Positions 1 through 8,514 of a stretch of DNA of 64,000 nt are shown in pieces. Numbering within the stretch: the first letter of the stretch is position 1; each line of letters opens with the position of its first letter. The stretch lies in contig NZ_AP024269.1 in the NCBI RefSeq assembly GCF_016629525.1, positions 744,001-808,000 of the forward strand, in the 5' to 3' direction. The translations under genes and the position numbers were made by a program. Below the pieces are notes generated by a model. The model was not told the origin of the DNA, searched no databases, and saw only the letters and a list, made by a program, of their open reading frames with translations. The stretch is from Kaistia sp. 32K. Its GTDB lineage: Bacteria; Pseudomonadota; Alphaproteobacteria; Rhizobiales; Kaistiaceae.

Positions 1-540
1 CTGGCCGGACATCAGCGCGGTGATGGTGGTCGCGTCATCGTCGAAGCGGACGAGCTTGGTGTCGGCCGGGGCCTTCTTGGTCAGCTCGGTGTCCTGCAGG
101 TTGCCGCGGACGACGCCGACGCGCTTGCCGGAGAGGTCCTCGAGCGACTTGATCTCGACGCCCTTCGGTCCGAACACGATCAGGCGGTTGACCGAGTAGG
201 GGACGAAGTCGACGACCTTGGCGCGCTCGGGGGTGATCGCGAAGGACGAGATGACGATGTCGGTCTTGTTCGTCAGCAGGAACGGCACGCGGTTCGGGCC
301 GGTCACTTCGACGAGCTTCATCTTGACGCCGAGATCCTGGGCCAGCTTGTTGGCGACGTCCACGTCGGCGCCGGCCGGCTTCAGGTTGGCGTCGGTCATG
401 CCCCATGGCGGCGCGCCGAGGTCGATCGCGATGGCGATCTCGCCCTTGGCCTTGATGTCGGCCAGGAGATCGGCCTTGGCGACGCCGGCAACGCCGAGCG
501 CCATGGTCGCGGCGAGCGCGACGCGGGTCAGGAACTTCAT
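1..540 (-). CDS. Amino-acid ABC transporter periplasmic binding protein, N-terminal part
   Basis: The first 180 residues are present and the gene runs off the left edge. It starts with a basic stretch and a hydrophobic core (MKFLTRVALAATMALGVAG), a signal peptide cleaved about residue 23. The mature start has the family-3 solute-binding pattern: AIAIDLGAPPWGM, then DVDVANKLAQDLGVK, then the ligand-binding stretch SSFAITPERAKVVDF and the lobe-linking segment DLSGKRVGVVRGN. It should bind a polar amino acid in the periplasm for the two permeases and ATPase encoded just upstream on the same strand; the gap to the ATPase gene is 22 bases. The specific amino acid cannot be read. Confident family call; the protein is incomplete only because of the window edge. 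Confidence 0.93.
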   Translation of the reverse strand, partial: MKFLTRVALAATMALGVAGVAKADLLADIKAKGEIAIAIDLGAPPWGMTDANLKPAGADVDVANKLAQDLGVKMKLVEVTGPNRVPFLLTNKTDIVISSFAITPERAKVVDFVPYSVNRLIVFGPKGVEIKSLEDLSGKRVGVVRGNLQDTELTKKAPADTKLVRFDDDATTITALMSGQ

Positions 541-562
541 TCTCTTACCTCCAGTTAGAATG

Positions 563-1351
563 TCAGAGACCGCTGCTCAGGAATTGCCGCAGTTCCGGGG
601 TTTTCGGATCCGCGAAGAGTTCCGCAGGCGGCCCTGCCTCCCAGACCTTGCCCTGGTGCATGAAGACGACGATGTCGGCGACACGGCGGGCAAAGGCCAT
701 TTCATGCGTGACGAGGACCATGGTCATGCCGTCACGCGCGAGATCTTCCATGACCTTCAGCACTTCGCCGGTCAGTTCCGGATCGAGCGCGGAGGTCACT
801 TCATCGAACAGAAGCACCTTCGGGGAGAGGGCGAGCGAGCGGGCGATGGCGACGCGCTGCGCCTGGCCGCCCGAGAGCTGCTCCGGATAGGACTCGGCCT
901 TGTCCGCCAGTCCGACCAGCCCGAGCACCTTGTGGGCGATCGCGTCGGCGTCGGCGCGCGACTTCTTCTGCACCGCCGTCAGGGCGAGGGTGATGTTCCG
1001 CAGCACGGTCAGGTGCGGGAACAGATTGTAGCTCTGGAACACCATGCCGACTTCGGAGCGCAGGCGCTTGATCGACGCGCGGTCCGACATGCTGACCTGG
1101 TGGCCGCAGACCTTGATGGTGCCGCCATTGATCTCTTCGAGCGCGTTGATGCAGCGCAGCAGCGTGCTCTTGCCGGAACCGCTGCGCCCGACGATCGCGA
1201 CCATGGTGCCGCGCTCGATCTGGAGCGAAACGCCGTGAAGGACCTGGAGAGGGCCGAAACTCTTCGAAACGTTGTCGACGACGATGATGGGTTCGGCGCC
1301 CGGGACGGCTTCGTTCCGAGGTCTCGTGCCGGTTGCTTCATTTACCGACAT
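563..1351 (-). CDS. Amino-acid ABC transporter ATP-binding protein
   Basis: 262 residues, the normal length for a GlnQ/HisP-type ATPase. Visible motifs are Walker A GRSGSGKST (about 55-63), a Q-loop in VFQSYNLFPHLTV, the signature LSGGQAQRVAIAR (about 158-170), Walker B VLLFDEVTSALD and the switch histidine in LVTHEM. It energises the two permeases upstream on the same strand. Its start overlaps the 3' end of the second permease gene by 14 bases, which suggests translational coupling. FDEVTSALD rather than FDEPTSALD is a known variant in this subfamily. Confidence 0.95.
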   Translation of the reverse strand: MSVNEATGTRPRNEAVPGAEPIIVVDNVSKSFGPLQVLHGVSLQIERGTMVAIVGRSGSGKSTLLRCINALEEINGGTIKVCGHQVSMSDRASIKRLRSEVGMVFQSYNLFPHLTVLRNITLALTAVQKKSRADADAIAHKVLGLVGLADKAESYPEQLSGGQAQRVAIARSLALSPKVLLFDEVTSALDPELTGEVLKVMEDLARDGMTMVLVTHEMAFARRVADIVVFMHQGKVWEAGPPAELFADPKTPELRQFLSSGL

Positions 1352-1985
1352 TGAGCTTCCTTTCGAAATGCCTGCTGGCGAGAGAGAGGGGGTAGCACAT
1401 CGCGAAATAGATGATGGCCACGAAGATGAAGGTGATGAACGGCTGGAAGGTCGAGTTGTTGACGATCTGGCCGGCTCGGGCGAGTTCGACGAAGCCGATG
1501 ATCGACGTGATCGACGTATTCTTGATGATCTGCACCATGAAACCGACCGTCGGCGGGATCGCTATACGCATCGCCTGCGGCAGGATGACGTAGCGATACT
1601 GCTGCGTCCGGCTCAGGCCGATGCAGTTCGAGGCTTCCCACTGGGTCTTCGGCACCGACAGAATGCAGCCGCGCCAGATCTCGCCGAGGAAGGCGGAGGT
1701 ATAGAGCGTCAGCGACAGGCCGGCGGCCGCGATCGGCGGGATGTCGAGGCCGAGGATCGACAGGCCGAAATAGGCCAGGAACAGCACCACCAGCAGCGGC
1801 GTGCCCTGGATGATCTGGATGTAGGTGGCCGACAGGAGGCGCAGCGTCTTCAGCTGCGAGACGCGGCCGAGCGCCAGGATCAGGCCGAGGATGCCGCCGC
1901 CGATGAAGGCGATCACCGACAGCAGCAGCGTCCAGCGGGCCGCCTCGATGAGGTAGATCAGATGGGTGGAGGAAAACTGGATCAC
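1338..1985 (-). CDS. Amino-acid ABC transporter permease (second subunit)
   Basis: 215 residues with about five hydrophobic segments. It has the HisM/GlnP-type cytoplasmic coupling loop QWEASNCIGLSRTQQYRYVI, followed by ILPQAMRIAIPP, the EAA motif that docks on the ATPase. It would form a heterodimeric channel with the permease encoded immediately upstream (9-base gap). It overlaps the ATPase gene at its 3' end. Full length for the family; only the substrate is unknown. Confidence 0.93.
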   Translation of the reverse strand: MIQFSSTHLIYLIEAARWTLLLSVIAFIGGGILGLILALGRVSQLKTLRLLSATYIQIIQGTPLLVVLFLAYFGLSILGLDIPPIAAAGLSLTLYTSAFLGEIWRGCILSVPKTQWEASNCIGLSRTQQYRYVILPQAMRIAIPPTVGFMVQIIKNTSITSIIGFVELARAGQIVNNSTFQPFITFIFVAIIYFAMCYPLSLASRHFERKLNVGK

Positions 1986-1994
1986 GATCTCACC

Positions 1995-2675
1995 TCACGT
2001 GCGCAGCTTGCGGCGGCGGACAAAGGCGACTTCGCCGATGGCCCAGAGAACGACGCGGAAGAGGACGGAAAGGGCGAGATAGATGGCCGCGACGATCAGG
2101 TAGACCTCGAACGAGCGGAACGTCTCCGACTGGATCAGGTTCGCCTCGGCGGTCAGCTCCTGCGCGGAGATCTGCGAGGTGATCGAGGACGACAGCATCA
2201 GGAGCACGAACTGGCTCGAAAGCGCCGGATAGACGCGCTCGACCGCCGGAATCATGATGATGTGCCAGTAGACCTGGAACTTGTTGAGGCCGAGGCATTC
2301 CGCGGCTTCGAGCTGGCCCTTGGCGATCGATTCGATGCCGGCCCGGATGATCTCGCTGCCATAGGCGCCGGTGTTGATCACCAGCGCGATGACGGCGGCG
2401 GTCTCGGCCGAGAGCTTCAGGCCGAGGCTCGGCAGGCCGAAATAGACGATGAAGATCTGGACCAGCAGCGGCGTGTTGCGGATCACCTCGACATAGGCGC
2501 CGACCAGCCCGGAGGCGAGCTTGTTCTTGCCGGAACGGATGACGGCGCAGATCAGGGCGAGGACGAAGCCGATGGCGATCGACGCGCCCGCGAGCAGGAT
2601 CGTCTGCCAGGCGCCGCGCAGGAACGCGGGCCAGCTGTCCAGAAAAAATGAGAAATCAAACGAGTATGAGAGCAT
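1995..2675 (-). CDS. Amino-acid ABC transporter permease (first subunit)
   Basis: 226 residues and the first gene of the minus-strand amino-acid importer operon (permease, permease, ATPase, binding protein). The hydrophobic segments and the EAA loop LEAAECLGLNKFQVYWHII are typical of the HisQ/GltK family. The N-terminus MLSYSFDFSFFLDSWPAFL is the usual amphipathic lead into the first membrane span. The operon is transcribed away from a GntR/FCD regulator gene starting at 3345, so that protein is the likely local regulator (inference from divergence). Confidence 0.93.
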   Translation of the reverse strand: MLSYSFDFSFFLDSWPAFLRGAWQTILLAGASIAIGFVLALICAVIRSGKNKLASGLVGAYVEVIRNTPLLVQIFIVYFGLPSLGLKLSAETAAVIALVINTGAYGSEIIRAGIESIAKGQLEAAECLGLNKFQVYWHIIMIPAVERVYPALSSQFVLLMLSSSITSQISAQELTAEANLIQSETFRSFEVYLIVAAIYLALSVLFRVVLWAIGEVAFVRRRKLRT

Positions 2676-3344
2676 CCCGTCGCCTGCGCTGTTGGTGGGC
2701 TCGGTAAGGATTGTGGTGAGATCGCGTGTCGTGCGGCAGGCTGCTGCCCGTCACCGATCGTTCCGAAGGCGCGACGAGGCGCTCCGAAAATCCGCTGACC
2801 TGGCTGAGGACGGCGGGATATTTCCTGTTGCGGAGGGCCGCGGGATCAGGGCCCTGTGGCAATCCGGCTTGGCGAGCCGGCGGCGGGCGTCGCCCGTTCC
2901 GCGAGGGCTCGGCCGGCGGGACCCGACGCTGCCGGCAGGCCGAGGGGGGATCGGCCTTCCGTTCGTCAGAGTCTCGATTTCCGTGGTGCTCATTGCATTG
3001 CCTTGGTCGAACGCCCCCTCCCGGAGGCAAGAATAGCGTTCCGCCGGAAACCGGCGCGCGCGGGCCTTGCTCAGGAACGTTGGACGGATGCGCGGGCCTG
3101 CCGCGCAGACCGACCGTCACCATGGCGAGTTGTCGACCGCGGGTCTGACAACCAACCGGGCACCTGTTGCCTCTTTTTGCGTCCCGGCACTAGTATTCTA
3201 GTCCACTGTGAATGACAATATGCGTTAACAAGCGGCCCTTACGGAAGGTCGGAATCGCCTAAATGCTTGGTTTTTCACCTGCATTGGACGAAAACCGGCG
3301 AAGCGGCAGCAAACGCCTATAAAAAAATGTGCGGGACGGAATTG
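2676..3344. other. Divergent intergenic region, amino-acid ABC operon / GntR regulator
   Basis: 669 bases between two divergent starts. Open frames here overlap on both strands, carry no recognisable domain and look like high-G+C noise, so I call no gene. The stretch from about 3150 to 3260 is richer in A+T and holds a plausible promoter and an inverted repeat, listed separately. Confidence 0.6.
3167..3202 (+). promoter_or_regulatory. Candidate promoter overlapped by inverted repeat ACTAG-N4-CTAGT
   Basis: TTGCCT (3167-3172) and TAGTAT (3191-3196) are separated by 18 bases and could be -35 and -10 elements reading toward the GntR gene. A perfect 5-4-5 inverted repeat, ACTAG TATT CTAGT (3189-3202), covers the -10. 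That is a natural position for autorepression by the GntR/FCD protein encoded at 3345. Seen in sequence; function is inferred. Confidence 0.4.
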
Positions 3345-4094
3345 ATGACGGAACCGGTTGGGCAATCGCTCGGTGCCATCCTGGATGATGCCAATCTGAG
3401 CCGGGACCGGCGGGCATCGCTTCAGGTCTATGAACTGCTGCGCCGGGCGATCATCTCGCTGGAGCTGGAGCCGAACCGCCCGATTTCCGAGCAGGATGTC
3501 GCCAACCGATTGTCGGTCAGCCGCACGCCGGTTCGCGAGGCGTTCATCCGCCTTCAGGAAGAGGGTTTACTGACCAGCTACCCGCAGCTCGCGACGGTGA
3601 TCGCGCCGATCCGGATGGAGGGGCTGCTCGAGGCGCAGTTCCTGCGCGAGGCGATCGAATGCGCCACGGCCGAGCGCGCCGCCCGCATCATCGACGAGGA
3701 CGGCATTATCCGGCTGCGTTCGCTGCTGGCGCGCCATGCCGCTTCGCTGAAGGCCGAGAAATGGCCGGAATTCCATCTCCTCGACGAGGAGACGCACCGT
3801 TTGATCTGCGAGGTCGCCGGCCTGCGCGGTCTCGGCCGCCCGGTCGAGCAGGCGCGCGGACATCTCGATCGCGTGCGCTACCTGACCCTGCCGGAGCTCG
3901 ATACGTCGCGCCGGGTCGTCGACCAGCACACCACCGTCGTCGAGGCGATCTGCGAGCATCGGCCGGAAGACGCGCGCGAGGCGATGCGCGTGCATGTGCG
4001 CGACCTGCTGCCCCGGCTGGAAGGCTTGCGCGAGCGCTATCCCGACTTCTTCGAGGAGAAGCCGCAATTCGCCCGCCGGACCTCGGTCCGCTAG
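3345..4094 (+). CDS. GntR-family regulator with FCD ligand domain
   Basis: 249 residues from the ATG at 3345, chosen because GGGACGGA lies about 6 bases upstream; an in-frame ATG at 3327 and a TTG at 3267 are less well placed. Residues about 25-90 form the GntR winged helix (LRRAIISLELEPNRPISEQDVANRL, then SVSRTPVREAFIRLQEEGLL). The rest is an all-helical FCD domain with the expected metal ligands Asp/His in LLDEETHR and His in DQHTTVVEAI and MRVHVRDLL. Family members bind small carboxylates or amino acids and release DNA. It is divergent from the amino-acid ABC operon, its likely target together with its own gene. Confidence 0.9.
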   Translation: MTEPVGQSLGAILDDANLSRDRRASLQVYELLRRAIISLELEPNRPISEQDVANRLSVSRTPVREAFIRLQEEGLLTSYPQLATVIAPIRMEGLLEAQFLREAIECATAERAARIIDEDGIIRLRSLLARHAASLKAEKWPEFHLLDEETHRLICEVAGLRGLGRPVEQARGHLDRVRYLTLPELDTSRRVVDQHTTVVEAICEHRPEDAREAMRVHVRDLLPRLEGLRERYPDFFEEKPQFARRTSVR

Positions 4095-4300
4095 CCGATC
4101 CGCCCTTCGGCTCCAGCGCCGGCTGCAAGCCAGCCGGGCGAGGCCCGTTTGTCTTTGCGAATACCCCCGGCTACGATCCGATGGCGACAACAGGGAGGTC
4201 GCGGGGGGATTGCAGCATCATCGTTTCCGGGCGCGGCATCTCGCGCCGGCTGGTTCGCTGCCACACCCTCGGCGATGTCGGGCAGGCGTGAGTGCGTGGC

Positions 4301-5323
4301 ATGGCAGATCGTAGCCCGAAGGGGGCGCGAAACGGGTATCGGGGCGACGGAGGTGGCGTCGATCGGACGCCCGCCTATGCCTTCATCGCCGAGCGGTTGC
4401 GGCGGGGCATCGCGAGCGGCGGGCTTCCCGAGGGGGCCGTGCTGCTCGAAGGGCACATCGCCTCGATATTCCGGTCGAGCCGCTCGCCGGTAAAGCGGGC
4501 GCTGGCCCGGCTGGAGGCGGAGGGGTTGCTCAGCCGGTTCGACGGACGCGGGCTCCTCGTCGGGCAGCGCGACGCGCCGAGGCGGCTGAAGATCACGTCC
4601 GACATGCTGGGCCTCGATGCGGAAGCGGCGCTGCCGCCCAAGCCCTTCGCCTGGCAATCGCTCTATTACGATTTCGAGCGCGAGGTGATCCTGCGCTCCG
4701 TGTTCGGCCGCTTCCGCGTCAACGAGCTGGCGCTCGCACGCCATTTCGACGTCGGCCGTACCGTGGCGCGCGATCTTCTGATCCACGCCCAGCAGGTCGG
4801 CATCGTGACGAAGGGCGAGAAATCGCACTGGTGGCTCATTCCGCTCGACGAGGCGCGCTTCCGCGATCTCTACGAGTTGCGCATCCTGCTCGAGCCGGCG
4901 GCGCTGGAGACCGCGGTCGGCGCCATTCCGCCGACGGTCGTGGCCGGCATGGTGGCGCGGCTGCAGGCCGGCGTCGATTGCTCGGGCGATGCCGACGTCG
5001 CCGAGCTCGACGTGCTGGAGAGCGATCTCCACATCGACTGCCTCGCCTATGGTGGCAATCGCGAGATCACCGAGGCGCTGAAGCGCACGCGCTGCATCCT
5101 CGTTTCCGGCAAGCACTTCCAGGTCGCGCTGCAGCGCCAGCCCTATTTCGATTCGTTCCCGCAGGAGCATCTCGAGGTCCTGCAGGCGGTTGCGCGGCGG
5201 GACGTCGCCGCAGCCACGCATCTGCTCAGGGCGCATCTGCGGGCATCGAGCGAGAAGGCGGCCGAACGCCTGGCCGCCTTCCGCGCCACCCATGCCGTCT
5301 CGCCGACGTCCTATTTCGTCTGA
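4301..5323 (+). CDS. GntR/FCD regulator with two winged-helix domains
   Basis: 340 residues from ATG 4301 (a GTG at 4292 is in frame). This is about 100 longer than a normal FCD regulator. Residues about 20-85 look like one GntR winged helix (AFIAERLRRGIASGGLPEG, FRSSRSPVKRALARLEAEGLL). Residues about 120-175 look like a second (ILRSVFGRFRVNELALARHF, DVGRTVARDLLIHAQQVGIV). The FCD domain follows, with metal ligands in LESDLHIDCLAY, PQEHLEVLQAV and LLRAHLRAS. The second domain lacks the usual SRTPVREA wording, so DNA contact may be shared or one domain may be structural. No target gene adjoins it; the sugar importer 1 kb downstream is possible. Confidence 0.85.
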   Translation: MADRSPKGARNGYRGDGGGVDRTPAYAFIAERLRRGIASGGLPEGAVLLEGHIASIFRSSRSPVKRALARLEAEGLLSRFDGRGLLVGQRDAPRRLKITSDMLGLDAEAALPPKPFAWQSLYYDFEREVILRSVFGRFRVNELALARHFDVGRTVARDLLIHAQQVGIVTKGEKSHWWLIPLDEARFRDLYELRILLEPAALETAVGAIPPTVVAGMVARLQAGVDCSGDADVAELDVLESDLHIDCLAYGGNREITEALKRTRCILVSGKHFQVALQRQPYFDSFPQEHLEVLQAVARRDVAAATHLLRAHLRASSEKAAERLAAFRATHAVSPTSYFV

Positions 5324-5358
5324 GGGCCGGCCGGAGGGGCTGATCCGGCCGCCGGCCC
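5324..5358 (+). terminator. Hairpin directly after the stop codon of the double-HTH regulator
   Basis: GGGCCGGC (5324-5331) pairs with GCCGGCCC (5351-5358), with a CCGG/CCGG pairing possible inside. It begins at the base after the TGA. No T-run follows, so it may be a weak or Rho-assisted terminator or a 3'-end stabiliser. Confidence 0.4.
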
Positions 5359-5891
5359 CGGTCAGCGAAATCTATTATAAACCTTACGAAGGAATGGAGT
5401 TGCGCGAACCGCCGAATGCAATCATTCTGCGCCGCGCTGTCGCCGAAAAGGCGGCACCAGAGTTCTGCTGGTCCCGGAGTGTTCCTTTGCAGTGAACGCC
5501 CGCAGCCGGCAAAGCCCGCCGCCCTGAAAAGGGTGTGCTGTTCCGGTGTGTCGGGGGGAGATGCCGGAACGAGGGATGGGGAGAGCATCGATTTGGCGCT
5601 CGCCCCTCCCTTGGGCCCGACCCGAGGCAATCCACGAAACCAGCGAGACGCAGACCCGGGCTCAGTGACCTTCCGCGATGCGCCGTCATCGTCGCCGGCT
5701 CCCGGTGCCTGATGTCGATCCGGCTGCCACTTCCGATATCGAGAGTTGTTCCGTTGCCTGCGGCATTGCCAGGGTTGCAGGATGACGGCGATGCTTGACG
5801 CAGATGAACATAGTCTCGCTCTCGTCATGAACATCCGGTTCGGAGTCTTGCTTTCTGGTTAGATCGACGTCACGCATTGCCAATATTGTGC

Positions 5892-5905
5892 ACTTGCGAA
5901 CAAGT
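5892..5905. promoter_or_regulatory. Inverted repeat ACTTG-CGAA-CAAGT
   Basis: A perfect 5-4-5 inverted repeat lies in the A+T-richer part of the 1-kb gap, flanked by TGTGCA (5888-5893) and again TGTGCA about 20 bases on. The size and spacing fit a dimeric GntR-type operator. It is about 425 bases upstream of the sugar-binding protein gene, so the link is uncertain. Confidence 0.3.
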
Positions 5906-6328
5906 ACTGTGCAGTCGCGGCCTTCGATTCACAGCAGGGTAATGTTTCGCGCTGCGGACTTAAAAAATAGCTTGGCAGAAGCTGCCCGCCCGACACATGA
6001 TCCCGGTCTGGGGTGCTCGTTGGATGGAGGTCCAACGAGCCCGGCTTCCGGAGCGGGCCGTCGCGGCGGGAAGGCTTTTTCCGAGGCGACCGAGGGGATG
6101 GGGAGGACGCACGGGCCCGGAACCGGGCGGTTTCAGATCATCTGCCGCGGAAGGACGGGGCGCCGGAGCGCCTGAAACGTCTCCGCCGGATCGAATACAT
6201 CCGATTTCTGCGAGGCTGCCGGGGGAACAATCAACAATACGGCCGTCCTCGCAAGCCGGATGAAGGTTACATCGACTTCTACCTCGCTCGTTAGACATTC
6301 ACGCAATGAATACGACAGGATCAGCTCA

Positions 6329-7567
6329 ATGTACCAAATCAGGAAACGCAGGGTTCTCAGTCTATTGCTTGGCGCGGCCGCCATCCTTGGCGCGTCGTCC
6401 GCGTCGCAGGCGGCGACCATCCGCGTCGTGCTCGGCTATTACAGCGCCGCGACGCAGGGCCTGTTCGAGGGCATGGCCAAGGACTTCATGGAGAAGCACC
6501 CCGGCGACGAGGTGAAGATCGAAGTCATCCAGTGGGACAACCTCCAGCAGCGCCTCACCACCGACATCGCCGGCGGCACCGCGCCCGACATCGCCATGAT
6601 CGGCACGCGCTGGCTGGTCGACTACGTCAAGAACGACATCGCCGAGCCGCTCGACGGCTACATGACGCCGGAGTTCAAGGCCGGCTTCATCGAGTCCTTC
6701 CTGTCGCCCTCGACCTTCGACGGCAAGATGTACGGCCTGCCGGTCGCGGCTTCGGCGCGCGCCATGTATTACAACAAGGACCTGCTGGCGAAGGCCGGCG
6801 TCAACGAGCCGCCGACGAACTGGGACGGCGTCGTCGATGCGGCCAAGAAGATCAAGGCGCTCGGCACCGATGCCTATGGCTTCGCGCTGCAGGGCAAGGA
6901 GATCGAGACCGACGCCTACTGGTACTATTCGCTCTGGACCCATGGCGGCGAGATTATCAAGGACGGCAAGTCCGGCGTCGCGAGCCCGCAGGCGATCGAG
7001 GCGCTGGCGCTCTACAAGATGATGATCGACGAGAAGCTGACGGAGCCCGATCCGAGCGGCCTGAACCGCCAGGACATCGAGCGCCTGTTCAAGCAGGGCC
7101 GCATCGGCATGATCCTGACCGGCCCGTGGCTGCGCGGCCAGATCAAGACGGACGCACCCAATTTGAACTATGGCCTGTCGTCCATTCCGGAAGGCTCGAA
7201 CAAGGCCACCTACGGCGTCACCGATACGCTGATGGTGTTCAATTCGAGCCCGAACAAGGAACTGGCGATGAAGTTCCTGACCGAGACGGCGTTCAGCCCG
7301 AAATGGCGCATCGAGTTCTCGACCAAGGAAGGCTTCCTGCCGGTGATGAAGGAGGAGGCGGCCGCGCCCGTCTTCGCCAATGATCCGCAGCTCAAGGCCT
7401 TCACCGACATGCTGCCCTATGCCCGCTTCGCGCCGCCCGTCGCCAACTGGGAGCAGATGGTCGATGCGGTGATCGCGGCGCTCCAGAAGGTCTATATCGG
7501 CCAGGCCCAGCCTGAAGCCGCCCTGAAGGACGCGGCGGCGACGATCGATGGCCTCATCGAGCAGTAG
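6329..7567 (+). CDS. Sugar ABC transporter substrate-binding protein (family 1)
   Basis: 412 residues from ATG 6329, which begins MYQIRKRRVLSLLLGAAAIL, a clear Sec signal peptide cleaved about residue 29 (SQA|AT). An upstream in-frame ATG at 6260 would put a non-signal tail in front. The mature protein follows the MalE/UgpB fold: FMEKHPGDEVKIEVIQWDN, GTAPDIAMIGTRWL, YGLPVAASARAMYYNKDLL and WRIEFSTKEGFLPV. There is no lipobox. It heads an operon with two permeases, an SDR and aldose 1-epimerase and overlaps the first permease by 20 bases. The epimerase suggests the ligand is an aldose, which remains an inference. Confidence 0.93.
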   Translation: MYQIRKRRVLSLLLGAAAILGASSASQAATIRVVLGYYSAATQGLFEGMAKDFMEKHPGDEVKIEVIQWDNLQQRLTTDIAGGTAPDIAMIGTRWLVDYVKNDIAEPLDGYMTPEFKAGFIESFLSPSTFDGKMYGLPVAASARAMYYNKDLLAKAGVNEPPTNWDGVVDAAKKIKALGTDAYGFALQGKEIETDAYWYYSLWTHGGEIIKDGKSGVASPQAIEALALYKMMIDEKLTEPDPSGLNRQDIERLFKQGRIGMILTGPWLRGQIKTDAPNLNYGLSSIPEGSNKATYGVTDTLMVFNSSPNKELAMKFLTETAFSPKWRIEFSTKEGFLPVMKEEAAAPVFANDPQLKAFTDMLPYARFAPPVANWEQMVDAVIAALQKVYIGQAQPEAALKDAAATIDGLIEQ

Positions 7568-8513
7568 TGCCGGCAAGGCATCGGAGGTCGGTGCCCGGCG
7601 CGGGAAAACGCGCGCCGGGACCCAGGCCAACGGCAGGATAGGGAGCGTCAGCGCGCCCTATCTTCTCATCCTTCCCGCAATCCTCTTCGCCTTCTGGATC
7701 ATCGGCTATCCGATCTACGACATGGCCAACATGTCGGTGCACGCGGTCAACCGCTTCGGCAAGACCACGGCCTTCAACGATTTCGCCAACTACCAGCGGC
7801 TGTTCTCGCACCAGCTGTTCCTCGGCTGCCTGATCCGCACGCTGGTCTGGACGGTGTTCGTCGTCGGCGGCACGGTGATCCTGTCGGTGCCGATCGCGCT
7901 GGTCCTGAACGAGAAATTCTACGGCCGGACGCTGGCCCGCATCATCATCATGCTGCCCTGGGCGGTATCGCTGACCATGACCGGCATCGTCTGGCGCTGG
8001 TCGCTGAATGGCCAGTTCGGCATGGTCAACGCCACGCTCTCGAGCTTCGGATTGCAGGATACGCCGGTCGAATGGCTGGCGACGGCGGGGACCGCCTTCC
8101 CGATCCTGATCGCCATCGGCATCCTCGTCTCGATCCCGTTCACGGTGACGGTCATCCTCGGAGGCCTGTCCTCGCTGCAGGCCGATATCTTCGAGGCGGC
8201 GAAGATCGACGGCGCCAGCGGCTGGCAGCGCTTCCGCTACCTGACGCTGCCGCTAATCCGGCCGTTCCTCAACATCGTGCTGGTGCTGAATTTCATCTAC
8301 GTCTTCAACTCGTTCCCGCTGATCTGGGTGATGACGCAGGGCGACCCCGCCAACAGCACCGACATTCTCGTCACTTGGCTCTACAAGCTCGCCTTCCGCT
8401 ATGGCGAGCTCGGCATCGCGTCGGCGCTCTCGATCGTCATGTTCCTGATCCTGCTGGCGCTGACCATCACCTATGCGGCGCTGGCGATGCGGCACGAGCG
8501 GAGGGAGATCTGA
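7548..8513 (+). CDS. Sugar ABC transporter permease (MalF-like)
   Basis: 321 residues with six likely membrane spans. The first follows a polar N-terminal tail of about 35 residues (SAPYLLILPAILFAFWIIGYPIYD). The EAA loop is IFEAAKIDGASGWQRFRYLTLP. It begins inside the 3' end of the binding-protein gene, which argues for coupled translation. It pairs with the permease at 8515. No ATPase gene is in this operon. Confidence 0.93.
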   Translation: MASSSSSAGKASEVGARRGKTRAGTQANGRIGSVSAPYLLILPAILFAFWIIGYPIYDMANMSVHAVNRFGKTTAFNDFANYQRLFSHQLFLGCLIRTLVWTVFVVGGTVILSVPIALVLNEKFYGRTLARIIIMLPWAVSLTMTGIVWRWSLNGQFGMVNATLSSFGLQDTPVEWLATAGTAFPILIAIGILVSIPFTVTVILGGLSSLQADIFEAAKIDGASGWQRFRYLTLPLIRPFLNIVLVLNFIYVFNSFPLIWVMTQGDPANSTDILVTWLYKLAFRYGELGIASALSIVMFLILLALTITYAALAMRHERREI

Positions 8514-8514
8514 A

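Larger units (their letters stand above)
5324..6328. other. 1-kb gene-poor region before the sugar ABC operon
   Basis: About 1000 bases with no frame I can defend. Several frames of 60-200 codons exist on both strands, but they overlap one another, are rich in Arg/Pro/Ser and match no family I know. Base composition is lower in G+C than the flanks around 5700-5960. A long leader and regulatory sites for the operon starting at 6329 are the simplest explanation; a decayed gene is the alternative. Confidence 0.5.

Noticed and set aside
1272..2651. 459-codon plus-strand frame opposite the amino-acid permeases
   Set aside because: Low-complexity Asp/Glu/Arg/Gln shadow of two clear membrane-protein genes.
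2656..3215. Several overlapping frames of 80-170 codons between the amino-acid ABC operon and the GntR gene
   Set aside because: Present on both strands in multiple phases, Arg/Pro/Gly rich; the promoter and operator signals argue for non-coding DNA.
5686..5883. 65-codon minus-strand frame in the 1-kb gap
   Set aside because: No ribosome site, no homology I can recognise, and overlapping frames on the other strand are equally long.
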